Part shown: piece by piece, positions 17,029 through 25,512 of the stretch
Layout: each line of letters begins with the position of its first letter
Numbering within the stretch: the stretch's first letter is position 1
From: Saprospiraceae bacterium
GTDB lineage: Bacteria; Bacteroidota; Bacteroidia; Chitinophagales; Saprospiraceae
Reading direction: 5' to 3'
Assembly (NCBI GenBank): GCA_028285085.1
Contig: JANQQI010000009.1
Span: 113,889 to 177,888, forward strand
DNA length: 64,000 nt
Program-made: the position numbers and the translations under genes
The notes under the pieces: generated by a model
What the model was told of the DNA's origin: nothing
Database searches by the model: none
What the model saw: only the letters and a program-made list of their open reading frames with translations

Positions 17029-18083
17029 GAAGCAGGAAGATTTATGCGTGTATTCACACCTTGATCCAGATTATAGATTTTCAACGCCGCGGCATCACCG
17101 TAATGAGAAGCCAATCGCTGTCTTACATTTTGCAATCCGATGCCCCCTTCTTTTTGCGCCAATGGTGGGCCCTCGTTGTAAATATCGATTTGCAATTGAT
17201 CACCAGCCACCATTTGAATACTGATTTTCAACAATTGCGCCCCTACCCCTTTGGCGATACCATGTTTGACGGCATTTTCGACAATGGGCTGCAAGAAGAA
17301 ATTGGGTACCTCGACCTGAAGTGATGCTTCTTGTATTTCGTAAATGATTTTTGTGTTTTTAAACCGATGCTGTTCGATTTGTAAATACTTTTGGACATAA
17401 TTTAGCTCCTCCCTTAAAGATACGACGATTCGGCCATTTTCATTTAACGAAATCCGTAACAACTCACTTAATCCCGTAGTCATCTCACTGGCCGTTTCCG
17501 TTTTTTGCTGGTGAATGGCACTGACGATACTATTGAGGGTATTGAATAAAAAATGCGGTTGCAATTGCATTTTAAGCATTCTCAGTTGATGACCGAGCAG
17601 ATCCTTTTCCAGCTGAATGCCCTTGATCCTTTCCGCTTCCGAATCTTTGTAATAAGTGTAAGCGTGGACAATGGCAAATATGGCCATGCAAATAAAAAAA
17701 TGCCAATGAAAAAGGTTGAGAAAAAGGATGGGGTATAAATTCTCGAAATTTTCCCAAGGGAGCGTTCCGTAAGTCGCCAGTAACCAAACCATAGTATAAA
17801 TACCTAAATATCCCAAGACCAAGCCGATGGACACAATAAGTAAAATCAAGGCATTGGAAAAACGCCCCTGTTCAACTCTGTATTTCTCTGCGAGCCGAAA
17901 AACGATGGGTGTGATCAGTGCCCACACCCACCATACGGCTAATTGAATCCAAAAAACGTCGAACCAACTACTGGCTTGTCCCGATTGTAAGGATTTGAGG
18001 TGCAATTGCGTAGCAGTGAAGATCGCCACGACGGACCATACCAACAGGTTGTAAAGCCAGAATTTTTGGTTAAACTTTATCAT
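17025..18083 (-). CDS. LytS/YehU-type sensor histidine kinase
   Basis: 352 residues with four predicted membrane segments (about 10-27, 43-62, 78-106, 118-145). A His_kinase domain follows with the phospho-acceptor in LQPHFLFNTLNS (H177), then an HATPase_c domain with PNFFLQPIVENAVKHG (N-box) and GGIGLQNVRQRL (G-box). No extracellular sensor domain is visible; the loops are short. It forms a two-component system with the response regulator that overlaps its 3' end by 4 bases. Confidence 0.95.
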   Translation of the reverse strand: MIKFNQKFWLYNLLVWSVVAIFTATQLHLKSLQSGQASSWFDVFWIQLAVWWVWALITPIVFRLAEKYRVEQGRFSNALILLIVSIGLVLGYLGIYTMVWLLATYGTLPWENFENLYPILFLNLFHWHFFICMAIFAIVHAYTYYKDSEAERIKGIQLEKDLLGHQLRMLKMQLQPHFLFNTLNSIVSAIHQQKTETASEMTTGLSELLRISLNENGRIVVSLREELNYVQKYLQIEQHRFKNTKIIYEIQEASLQVEVPNFFLQPIVENAVKHGIAKGVGAQLLKISIQMVAGDQLQIDIYNEGPPLAQKEGGIGLQNVRQRLASHYGDAAALKIYNLDQGVNTRINLPAS

Positions 18084-18142
18084 GCTATGGTTTTCAATGG
18101 TTTCATTTGAGGTTAATAGTGCGTTGTACTTTCTTAAGGTTT

Positions 18143-18172
18143 GTGACTTTTTCCTGCAGCTGAAAAAGTCAC
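18143..18172. repeat. Perfect 11-bp inverted repeat (hairpin)
   Basis: GTGACTTTTTC (18143-18153), an 8-base loop, and GAAAAAGTCAC (18162-18172). It lies in the leader side of the histidine kinase gene. It could be a REP-like extragenic palindrome; a search for other genomic copies would tell. Confidence 0.6.
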
Positions 18173-18256
18173 CAAAAAAGCCGCAACTGAGATCTTTTGC
18201 ATAAGAAGTGGTTTAAACTTATCCTAATTGCCTTAAAACAAAATCATTGATTTTAT

Positions 18257-18296
18257 CCGCAAGCGGTTCACTTACTTAAATGTCCACTGGACATTT
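18257..18296. repeat. Pair of palindromes shared with the 20.6-kb repeat
   Basis: CCGCAAGCGG (18257-18266) is followed by AAATGTCCACTGGACATTT (18278-18296, 9-base arms around one base). The same order, TCCGCAGGCGG then AATGTCCACTGGACATT, is found at 20641-20680, so this is a recurring module. Confidence 0.6.
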
Positions 18297-18408
18297 ACCC
18301 TGCAGGATCGTAAGTTCACAGCAAAATATCTAAGGTTGTAAATAAAGTTTCTCTTGATGAGCCTTTATAGAGTTAAATATATTCTGAAGACATCAAAATA
18401 ATTTCATT

Positions 18409-18906
18409 TTACTTGACCTTAAAAACAACTTTTTTGTGCTTTCTCATTCTAGAGTGATGCTCAAATTCATCGTGGGTGGAATAGGCCAGGATGAGCCAAA
18501 AGGCTTCTTCGTTTTTCAAGCGGTAATCGTAGGCATCTTTACCCTTCCGGGGACGGCGGAACTTGATATAGGTCTCATTTTCACCTTCACTGAAGTCCAA
18601 AATTTCGATATCATGGCTGCCGCCCAGGGACTTATCCGTTTTAGGATTACCGATGCCTTTGACGTATAAATCTGTGCTTTCTGCCTTACCATCGACCACA
18701 TGAAAGAGGAGCAAATCACTGTGCACGATGCTGTTCTCCTGATTGAATCCGATCCCTAGCCAGCCGGTAGTGGGGGCGCGTAGTTCCATCACTAAGAAGT
18801 CACCCTCTTGGCTGCAAGTCCAGCTCATGCCTCCCAAAGATAACGCCATTTGGGCATAGGTAGAAGTGGCCAGGCAATAGGTCAACATAAAAACAAGTAT
18901 TCGCAT
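18409..18906 (-). CDS. Secreted DOMON-domain protein
   Basis: 165 residues with a signal peptide (MRILVFMLTYCLATSTYAQ) and a single DOMON domain: MSWTCSQEGDFLVMELRAPTTGW, GIGFNQENSIVHSDLLLFHV, and the C-terminal FWLILAYSTHDEFEHHSRMRKH. DOMON domains bind haem b or sugars in secreted redox proteins. The His-rich end and a Met-containing strand are compatible with haem axial ligands, but this cannot be decided by eye. The start codon overlaps the stop of the upstream NTF2-like gene by one base, so the pair is translationally coupled. Confidence 0.8.
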   Translation of the reverse strand: MRILVFMLTYCLATSTYAQMALSLGGMSWTCSQEGDFLVMELRAPTTGWLGIGFNQENSIVHSDLLLFHVVDGKAESTDLYVKGIGNPKTDKSLGGSHDIEILDFSEGENETYIKFRRPRKGKDAYDYRLKNEEAFWLILAYSTHDEFEHHSRMRKHKKVVFKVK

Positions 18907-19325
18907 TATTTGACAGGTTTAATATCAGACAATACCGTTACGACTAACCATTTCCCGGAGGACTTGGCCAAAGAAATTTGATACATAAAATCGTACTCGT
19001 GGCTCACTGCCTGCAGAATAACATCCACGGTTTCCCCCCGGATCGACTGTACGCTCTTCAAGGTAATTTCTCGGGGCGTACCACCCAGTTTCTTATCCGC
19101 CACCATTTGGATGAAGTCACCGCCTTTAAATGGCATCAATTTGTCACCAATCTTGGCAAACTGCATCATTTCAGCGTGCAAGATAGTTTCCAAGCTAGCC
19201 GCATCACTTTCATCGACAAACTTTATGAAGTCTTTAGCGGTTTGAACAGCATCCGTGAAGGCTTTTTCATTTGGGGTGTTGTAATTCGCCATGATTGACA
19301 TCATTACCAATAAGATCATTTTCAT
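18906..19325 (-). CDS. NTF2-like/lumazine-binding-type small secreted protein
   Basis: 139 residues with an N-terminal hydrophobic segment (MKMILLVMMSIMA). The pattern FTDAVQTAKDFIKFVDESDAASLETILHAEM, then a strand pair and WLVVTVLSDIKPVK at the end, fits the putative lumazine-binding NTF2-like family. No catalytic residues are recognised. It is coupled to the DOMON gene (one-base overlap), so the two products probably act together in the envelope. Confidence 0.75.
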   Translation of the reverse strand: MKMILLVMMSIMANYNTPNEKAFTDAVQTAKDFIKFVDESDAASLETILHAEMMQFAKIGDKLMPFKGGDFIQMVADKKLGGTPREITLKSVQSIRGETVDVILQAVSHEYDFMYQISLAKSSGKWLVVTVLSDIKPVK

Positions 19326-19587
19326 AATATCAAGGATTTAAAAGGTTATAAAAGATTTACGACTGCAATATGACCGTAAATCCCGATGCAGATCAGGGAG
19401 ATGTTGTCAAACCCGCATTACGTGTTGTGAAACAGGTAAAAGTGAAGTTAAGTACATCCTCCGGTACGATTGGCAGAACACTGCGCTAAAGACATAGCTA
19501 CTCCCGGGGTAAATTGATAGAACAATCTGGGAGCATTATCTTTAGTTTCCTTGTATATAAAAAAGGGGGAGTGGTGCTGTTTTCCGA

Positions 19588-20577
19588 TTACTTATGAGCA
19601 GTTTCGAGAAACCAATCCAAAGATTTTTTTAGAGCTGTTTTCCATCCATTGATCTCCGAATTTTTGATATAAAAAGAATGGTCGGCATTTTCCATAATAC
19701 TTAGTTCCGCATCAATGCCTTTGGAGATTAGACCGATGTATAAAATGTTGGAAGATTCAGGATTTACATTTTTATCCTTATCGCCTTGTAAAATTAAAAC
19801 CTTCCCTTTAAAACCACTAAGCTCTTCGATGACTGATGTTTTTAAGAAGCTGTACCATCTCAAATAGGTGAATCCCCAAAAGAATTTATCCGTACTTGTT
19901 GGATCTTTCTGTATATCATCCCAAGTGCTAAGTAGATATTGAATTCTACTTTTTTCGTCCTTGGCTACCTTGCTAAAAAAATCACCCGTTTTGGCAAAAG
20001 AATACAGACTGTATAATTGTGAAGGTCCCTCTCCGGCCATAATACAAACATTCGATATTTTTTGTTGCATGAGCTTTGCCACTCTAGCAGCGACGAGTCC
20101 TCCTTCAGAATGTCCGATAAGCATTACTTTTGAAGCATCTATTTGTTCAGTCAAAATGACGTGCTCGATTACTTTTTTTATTCTCTCACTCCAAGAATCT
20201 AAAGAAAAGCTTTGATCAAACTGAGTATTACGTTGATGGGGCGACATCACATCCAAAAACTGTACCCCGGGCTTTTCGATAATTAATACCTTAGCTTTTC
20301 CTTGAGACAAATACGGCAAGTTGATATGCCCAGAAGTGGGCACAATCGATCCTCCTTTTTCATAAAAAAGCGATTGATAGCCAGAACCCTGGATATAGAC
20401 AATTAATGGCAGTTCTTTTTCCCTGTCAAATTCTGAAATGTAATAAGTGACTTCGTTTGCATCTATTTTTGCGACATATTTGAAATAAGGCTTTCTGCTT
20501 ACTTGCTCGATTGAAATGTTTTCCTGGCCAAGAACATTTGTATTAATTATGATTAGAAGTAAAACTAAAATCCTCAT
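19588..20577 (-). CDS. Secreted alpha/beta hydrolase
   Basis: The start is set at the ATG at 20577 (MRILVLLLIIINTNVLGQ, a clear signal peptide). A longer frame from 20679 would run through the adjacent repeat element and is rejected. 329 residues. The nucleophile elbow is GHSEGG (S157), the acid is in LQGDKDKNVNP and the base in NADHSFY near the C-terminus. It resembles acyl-peptide hydrolase or dienelactone-hydrolase-type esterases. The substrate is unknown. The gene is monocistronic, directly downstream of a MITE-like element. Confidence 0.85.
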   Translation of the reverse strand: MRILVLLLIIINTNVLGQENISIEQVSRKPYFKYVAKIDANEVTYYISEFDREKELPLIVYIQGSGYQSLFYEKGGSIVPTSGHINLPYLSQGKAKVLIIEKPGVQFLDVMSPHQRNTQFDQSFSLDSWSERIKKVIEHVILTEQIDASKVMLIGHSEGGLVAARVAKLMQQKISNVCIMAGEGPSQLYSLYSFAKTGDFFSKVAKDEKSRIQYLLSTWDDIQKDPTSTDKFFWGFTYLRWYSFLKTSVIEELSGFKGKVLILQGDKDKNVNPESSNILYIGLISKGIDAELSIMENADHSFYIKNSEINGWKTALKKSLDWFLETAHK

Positions 20578-21075
20578 GCGATAACATTTTAGAGCTTGTT
20601 TGGAAATTATTAATTGGTCTACAAACGTCATTTTTTCGTATCCGCAGGCGGTTCTCTCCGTCGAATGTCCACTGGACATTTGGTTTCAAAGAAACTCCAC
20701 GGCGTTCACATAGCCTCCGGCTATACTCCTCAAAAGAAGTCTCGTTTAAACAAAAAAATGTCAGTTTTCGACGGAAAGAACAAATCCCAAACAAGCTCTT
20801 AGTTAAAGACAATCCCATTTTACATCCGTTGCAAAAGCTATTTTCTATAAGTTTATCAATTAAATAGTCAATATTATAAGTTGAGGTCCATGACATCTAC
20901 TTATGACTTAGCAGGACCATAATCGTCTATTATGGATTAAATTACAAATGGCAATGCCACCTTTGTCAAAGGTAAGCATGCAGTGATTAGAATACTGGCG
21001 TTTGGGGCGAATGTCTGAGAATGGCCCATGTCAGATCAGAAGAAAAGAAGCTAGCTATATCTAGCTGTTGTTGAT
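20578..21075. other. Gene-free interval dominated by a MITE-like element
   Basis: 498 bases. The first 225 are the repeat at 20588-20802. The rest (20803-21075) is AT-rich, with a small inverted repeat AGCTAG/CTAGCT near 21050 and no credible ORF. Open frames across the repeat are chance. Confidence 0.55.
20588..20802. repeat. Long copy of MITE-like repeat (about 214 bp)
   Basis: The ends TTTAGAGCTTGTTTGG and CCCAAACAAGCTCTTAG form terminal inverted repeats. Relative to the 80-bp copy at 9355-9435, the centre has about 134 extra bases that contain three palindromes: CCGCAGGCGG, AATGTCCACTGGACATT (20664-20680) and TAGCCTCCGGCTA (20711-20723). There is no coding capacity, so it would depend on a transposase in trans if mobile. 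Confidence 0.75.
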
Positions 21076-21273
21076 TTATTCGATATCACTATCCAAAATA
21101 TTGTCTAGACCACTTTCTTTTGGATCCTCGGTTCGCTTCCTCATATTTTGACTAAATATGAAGCCAGCTAAGTAGCAAATACAGGCAAGGGTTACAAATA
21201 TGGCACTCAAAATAGCAGTATCATTTAAGTTATTGAACAACTCTAAAATAGGGATTTCTCTAATGACTAGCAA
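21076..21273 (-). CDS. Possible small single-span membrane protein
   Basis: 65 residues with one hydrophobic segment (TAILSAIFVTLACICYLAGFIF, about residues 19-40) followed by a charged tail (QNMRKRTEDPKESG). The only usable start is TTG at 21273. The composition is protein-like, with a positive-inside tail, but there is no homologue that I recognise and no clear ribosome binding site. It could be real or a chance frame. Confidence 0.4.
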   Translation of the reverse strand: MLVIREIPILELFNNLNDTAILSAIFVTLACICYLAGFIFSQNMRKRTEDPKESGLDNILDSDIE

Positions 21274-21348
21274 GCTAACCGTTGCTTAGGCTCATCGTCT
21301 ACCAACAATCTCTCATTGTAACAAATACGCCGTTTTTATCCCAAGGCT

Positions 21349-22245
21349 TTAATTTCTGATTCCCAGAAAATTCCAAATTTGAGTGAAGGTGGATGTCAAT
21401 TCTTCCGAGGAGAAATCACCGTGCTTTTTTCCGGGTATGGTGATCAGCTCATTTTGCACACCTACTGTTTCTAATGCTTGATGGAGTAAAATTGCTTGCT
21501 CGATTTCGACGTTCACATCTTTATCGCCGTGGATCGTGATGATGGGAGGGGTAGTTGGGGCAACGTGACTTACCGGCGAAGTCGTATAGAGGTACTTAGC
21601 TATATCACCGTCCCATCGATCTAAAATTAGATTGGTATAAGTAGTGTCATTCCAAAACTGGATGGCTTTATCCATCTGTGTAATACCATACCAATTAATA
21701 ATGCCTTTAATTTTACTTTCTCTTTGGTGGATGTTTACATCCGCTGTATTAATCATGCCAGACAAAAGCGCTAAATGCCCACCTGCCGATTCTCCAGATA
21801 AGTAAATTTCGTTTTTATCAAATTTATATTTTGGGGCATGTTTATGTACCCAGTTAATCGCATCAATACAATCATTTAAGCATCCGATCAAATTAGTTTT
21901 CTGAAGCAATCGATAATCAACATTAACGACGCACCAGCCTTTTTCGAGATAAGGCAACAAGCCTAGGAATCTGGAAGTTCGATCCCCTTCTACCCATCCA
22001 CCACCATGAAAATAAATAAGTGTGGGTTTATAATCATCCGATATATCTTCCCAAGGTTCTTCTCCTAGTTTTTTTGCCGGAAAATAAACGTCTAATTGTA
22101 ATTCCGTAGAATCAATGGTTTTGTAGGTGATATTCGATGCCACGGAAATATTTTCCATGATGGTATAAGTACTCTTCATGTCATTATTTTCACTACAGGA
22201 TGCCAACAGTAATAATAGATAAACGAAGTAATTAGATGGTTTCAA
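21349..22245 (-). CDS. Esterase/lipase lipoprotein (HSL-like alpha/beta hydrolase)
   Basis: 298 residues from a TTG start (22245). It has a lipoprotein signal ending LLLASC (Cys17). The oxyanion motif HGGG (80-83) and nucleophile GESAGG (S153) place it with the hormone-sensitive-lipase/BD-FAE esterases. The acid is in HGDKDVNVE and the base in KKHGDF near the C-terminus. These enzymes cleave short acyl or feruloyl esters, often from plant or algal polysaccharides; the substrate is not predictable here. There is a 272-bp gap from the upstream aldehyde dehydrogenase gene, so co-transcription is uncertain. Confidence 0.85.
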   Translation of the reverse strand: MKPSNYFVYLLLLLASCSENNDMKSTYTIMENISVASNITYKTIDSTELQLDVYFPAKKLGEEPWEDISDDYKPTLIYFHGGGWVEGDRTSRFLGLLPYLEKGWCVVNVDYRLLQKTNLIGCLNDCIDAINWVHKHAPKYKFDKNEIYLSGESAGGHLALLSGMINTADVNIHQRESKIKGIINWYGITQMDKAIQFWNDTTYTNLILDRWDGDIAKYLYTTSPVSHVAPTTPPIITIHGDKDVNVEIEQAILLHQALETVGVQNELITIPGKKHGDFSSEELTSTFTQIWNFLGIRN

Positions 22246-22517
22246 TTTTTCTTTTTAAAATATTAAGGGATTAGTCGCACAACTACTTACTGATTCTCAA
22301 GTATTGGAGTAATATACTTCAACAGAATACCAAACTGCATCCTTGATCCATACCTTACTAACGATTTACTATCTTTCCAGTGTCTTTGGCTAAAAATGAA
22401 TTGCGCTATATTGCAGTAAGATAATTGATATCGATGAATTTGCATACCTGCAGTTGAGGCATTTCGCCTCAACTGCCAGATATACATTTAGATTGCACCA
22501 TATTCATTTCATATCAG

Positions 22518-23912
22518 TTAACTCAACGCTTTAATAATCTTCAACTGTTTTTCACTGTATCCATAGTACTTCAAGTTCGTCTCGATCACCGTCGGCTTAT
22601 CCAATACGCCTTTAAAATGAGAAAAGCATTCGAAACTATATTTACCGTGATATCTGCCCATGCCACTATTCCCTACTCCTCCAAATGGAATATTGGGGTT
22701 GGTGACTTGCATCACACTATCGTTAATCGCTCCGCTACCAAATGGGATTTCGTTTAGGAAACGTTCTTTTACAGCATTACTATCCGAGAAAAGATACGCA
22801 GCCAATGGCTTCTCAATGTCTTTAATAATTTCAAACGCTTCGTCAATGGTTGCGTACTCGATGACTGGTAGCAATGGTCCAAAAATTTCCTCTTGCATCA
22901 CTGCATCATCAAGACTTACGTTGTGCAAAATTGTAGGATTGATTCTACGATCTTCTCGATTGTAGGTGCCGCCATAATACACCTTTTTGGAATCAATTAA
23001 ACCTACTACTCGATCAAAATTCCTATGGTTAATAATTTGAACGAAATTATTATTCCCGCTTGAAAAGTTAGCTTTTTCAATTTCCTTCACAGCCAATTGG
23101 AGAAACTCCTCCTTTACATCTTTGTGAACCAGTGCATAGTCGGGTGCGATACAGAGCTGTCCTGAATTAACAAATTTTGACCAAATCATTCGTTTCACAC
23201 CAGTTTTTAAAGCCGCATCTTTATGGAAAATAACCGGATTTTTACCTCCCAATTCTAAGGTAATATTAGTCAGATGTTCAGCTGCTGCTCGGTTGACAAT
23301 TTTACCGACCATTGGACTTCCTGTAAAGAAGATCTTATCGTATCGCTGCTTAAGTAATGCCGTCGTTTCTGGAATGGCACCTTCCACGACTCGTAAATAA
23401 TTAGGATCAAAATTTTCGTTGATGATCTTAGCCATTATTTTGCTGGTCTCGGCGGGAAGCTCACTGGGCTTTAGGATGGTGGTATTACCTGCAGCCATGG
23501 AACCGACAAGAGGCGTAAGCGATAAATTATAAGGAAAATTCCAGGCACCGATAACTAAAGTTACGCCCAAAGGCTCCGGCACCAAATAGCTTTTTGCTGG
23601 AAAATTGAGCAAGTTAGTTTTTACGCTTTTGTGCTGCACCCATTTTTTGAGGTTTTTTATTGAGATGTTTATTTCATCAATTAATGGGAAGAATTCCGTT
23701 AATTGATTTTCATACTTTGATTTACCGAAATCATTGAAAATGGCTTCGTGCATCTCATCTTCATGCTCCAGTAATAGAGCTTTTAATTTTTTGAGTTGCT
23801 TCAGCCTAAATTCAACTGGTCTGGTCGCATTACTTTTGAAATAATTTCTTTGATTAAATACAAGCTGTTGTACTTCTACTTCGAAGGTTTTTTCTTCTAT
23901 TATTTGATTCAT
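22518..23912 (-). CDS. NAD(P)-dependent aldehyde dehydrogenase (class 3/coniferyl-type)
   Basis: 464 residues, the shorter length typical of class 3 and fatty/coniferyl aldehyde dehydrogenases. Seen: AWNFPYNL (N124), K148 in LKPSELP, FFTGSPMVGK, LELGGKNP (E220) and catalytic C254 in SGQLCIAPD. The end FGGVGNSGMGRYHGKYSFE is also typical. It oxidises aldehydes to acids in the cytosol or at the membrane. Immediately upstream on the same strand are an SDR dehydrogenase gene (53-bp gap) and a Crp-type regulator, suggesting an alcohol-aldehyde-acid oxidation unit. Confidence 0.93.
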   Translation of the reverse strand: MNQIIEEKTFEVEVQQLVFNQRNYFKSNATRPVEFRLKQLKKLKALLLEHEDEMHEAIFNDFGKSKYENQLTEFFPLIDEINISIKNLKKWVQHKSVKTNLLNFPAKSYLVPEPLGVTLVIGAWNFPYNLSLTPLVGSMAAGNTTILKPSELPAETSKIMAKIINENFDPNYLRVVEGAIPETTALLKQRYDKIFFTGSPMVGKIVNRAAAEHLTNITLELGGKNPVIFHKDAALKTGVKRMIWSKFVNSGQLCIAPDYALVHKDVKEEFLQLAVKEIEKANFSSGNNNFVQIINHRNFDRVVGLIDSKKVYYGGTYNREDRRINPTILHNVSLDDAVMQEEIFGPLLPVIEYATIDEAFEIIKDIEKPLAAYLFSDSNAVKERFLNEIPFGSGAINDSVMQVTNPNIPFGGVGNSGMGRYHGKYSFECFSHFKGVLDKPTVIETNLKYYGYSEKQLKIIKALS

Positions 23913-23965
23913 GATCTTTTTGATTTTTTAAAGTGATTTGAAGTTTTAATTAATCTAGGTTGCAA

Positions 23966-24745
23966 TTAATGCACTTTTTGATTTTTCATAATACGGTCGA
24001 CCAGCATCTGTCTTGGCATTAAAGGCGCAAAGGCTAGCTCAAGACGCTGAGAAAAAGGAATACCAGCGATGATTTGCAGCTTTCCTTCCAGCATTGCATC
24101 GTAGCCTGCTTGAGCGACATCAGCAGCTTTGGCCGGTTTTTTATAAATAGCAGTTTTATTCATTCCTGAGGTATCTCCAAAGCTTGTTTTGGTAGCGCCT
24201 GGCAATAAAGCCGTCATAGTTACATTCGTTCCTTTTAATTCGCCAGACAAGGCATTACTAAAGGAGGTGACATATGCCTTCGTGGCAAAATACACGGCTT
24301 GCAAAGGGCCTGGGACCAAACTAACGGTAGAGGAAACATTCAATATTTTACCTGAATCCCGCGCTACGAAATCAGGCAGGAAGTAGCGTGTAAGAGAGGT
24401 CAAAGCAAGGATATTGACTTGGATCATGGCCAAATCTTTTTCCCAGGGTCGTTCATGAAATTTTCCTATCCCGCCAAAACCTGCGTTATTGATCAGGTAT
24501 TCAATTTCAATTTGATGGCTTTTTACTTCTTCGTAGATTTCTTGGGTGGCGGTAGGTTGGGCGAGGTTTTTCACGATAGTGTATACCTCGATATCAAATT
24601 GATTTTCCAGCTCAGTTTTGAGAGTTTTCAGTCCTGCTGCATTGAGATCTACGGCGACAATACTGTTGCCTTTTGATGCATGGATTTTGGCAAATTCTTT
24701 ACCAATTCCACCTGCTGCCCCGGTAATAAGTGCTGTGTTTTTCAT
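23966..24745 (-). CDS. Short-chain dehydrogenase/reductase
   Basis: 259 residues, a classical SDR. The cofactor motif TGAAGGIGK (8-16), NNAG (86-89) and the catalytic S139/Y152/K156 (NVSST, then YFATK) are all present. It resembles the DltE/YqjQ-type branch. It likely interconverts an alcohol and a carbonyl with NAD(P)H, and may feed the aldehyde dehydrogenase encoded 53 bases downstream. A Bacteroidota-type promoter box lies 34 bases upstream of the start (24779-24786). Confidence 0.93.
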   Translation of the reverse strand: MKNTALITGAAGGIGKEFAKIHASKGNSIVAVDLNAAGLKTLKTELENQFDIEVYTIVKNLAQPTATQEIYEEVKSHQIEIEYLINNAGFGGIGKFHERPWEKDLAMIQVNILALTSLTRYFLPDFVARDSGKILNVSSTVSLVPGPLQAVYFATKAYVTSFSNALSGELKGTNVTMTALLPGATKTSFGDTSGMNKTAIYKKPAKAADVAQAGYDAMLEGKLQIIAGIPFSQRLELAFAPLMPRQMLVDRIMKNQKVH

Positions 24746-24778
24746 TGTGACATTTTTTAAGTGTTAAAGAATATGTCA

Positions 24779-24786
24779 CAAATTTA
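24779..24786 (-). promoter_or_regulatory. Probable -7 box of the SDR-ALDH operon
   Basis: CAAATTTA on the plus strand reads TAAATTTG on the minus strand and matches the Bacteroidota TAnnTTTG consensus. The ATG is 33 bases downstream. No clear TTTG -33 box was found. Confidence 0.5.
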
Positions 24787-24833
24787 TGGGCAGGCCAGAT
24801 CATAAGAATTACCCTATGGTAAAAAATCGAAAA

Positions 24834-25421
24834 TCATAAATTTTTTCTAATTCTGCTCAAGCTTTGTGGGGTAATCCCCAAGAAGGAAGCGATATGGGAA
24901 AGTTTTGCTCTTTGGAGCAAATAGGGGTGCTCATCCATTAATTTCAAATACCTTTCTTCCGCTGTTTCCGTATGAATACTCATCACTCTTCGGCTTAAAA
25001 CCATAGCAAATTCGGCGTATAAATTTCTTACGGCCTCTTCCGTTGATTTAAATTGAGCGATGATGGTATCTAATTGTTTCGAAGTAATCAATATAAGCTC
25101 CGTATCTTCTACCGCTTCAAAATATAAGATGTTCTTTTCCTTTTTAAAAAAACTTAAAGGAGAAGTAATCATAGAATTCTCTTTGGAAAACCAATGGGTG
25201 ACTTCATCACCATGTAAATCTATATAATAGAGACGCACAAATCCTTTCAAGACAAAATAAAAGTAATCACATCGCTGTCCTTCTTCAAGAAATAGTTTCC
25301 CTTTCTTTACTAAACGATTAGTTAACCCCAGCTTGAGATCAATATTCCATTGGATGAGGTCCTGGGCAGTAATGTATATTTGTGATTTTATCATCGCTAA
25401 GTTTATTTTTTTGTGAGACAC
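24834..25421 (-). CDS. Crp/Fnr-family transcription regulator
   Basis: 195 residues; an internal ATG at 25394 is an alternative start. The N-terminal cyclic-nucleotide-like beta roll runs about 30-125 (GQRCDYFYFVLKGFVRLYY), then a dimer helix and a short C-terminal helix-turn-helix with LSHIASFLGITPQSLSRIRK. This is the common Bacteroidota Crp-like type that lacks the strict cAMP-contact residues. It reads in the same direction as the SDR/ALDH genes, with 88 bases between, so it may control them. Confidence 0.9.
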   Translation of the reverse strand: MSHKKINLAMIKSQIYITAQDLIQWNIDLKLGLTNRLVKKGKLFLEEGQRCDYFYFVLKGFVRLYYIDLHGDEVTHWFSKENSMITSPLSFFKKEKNILYFEAVEDTELILITSKQLDTIIAQFKSTEEAVRNLYAEFAMVLSRRVMSIHTETAEERYLKLMDEHPYLLQRAKLSHIASFLGITPQSLSRIRKNL

Positions 25422-25512
25422 ATCGGAGTCATAGCAATGTTTTTTTCGTAATTGGTTTGGAAATCACTAGTTTATTGACAACCAGCGATTTCCCTCCTTT
25501 GTTCCTAGAGAC

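Larger units (their letters stand above)
18084..18408. other. Gene-free interval with palindromic repeats
   Basis: 325 bases upstream of the kinase gene and after the DOMON gene. It holds an 11-bp-stem hairpin (18143-18172), a CCGCAAGCGG palindrome (18257-18266) and a 19-base palindrome (18278-18296). The last two recur in the same order in the element at 20588-20802. No ORF. Confidence 0.6.

Noticed and set aside
20543..20896. 117-codon minus-strand frame through the 20.6-kb repeat
   Set aside because: It runs through the MITE-like element and the start of the hydrolase gene, and shows no protein features.
22287..22487. 66-codon minus-strand frame between the esterase and aldehyde dehydrogenase genes
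   Set aside because: No hydrophobic segment, motif or start signal, and its composition is random-looking.
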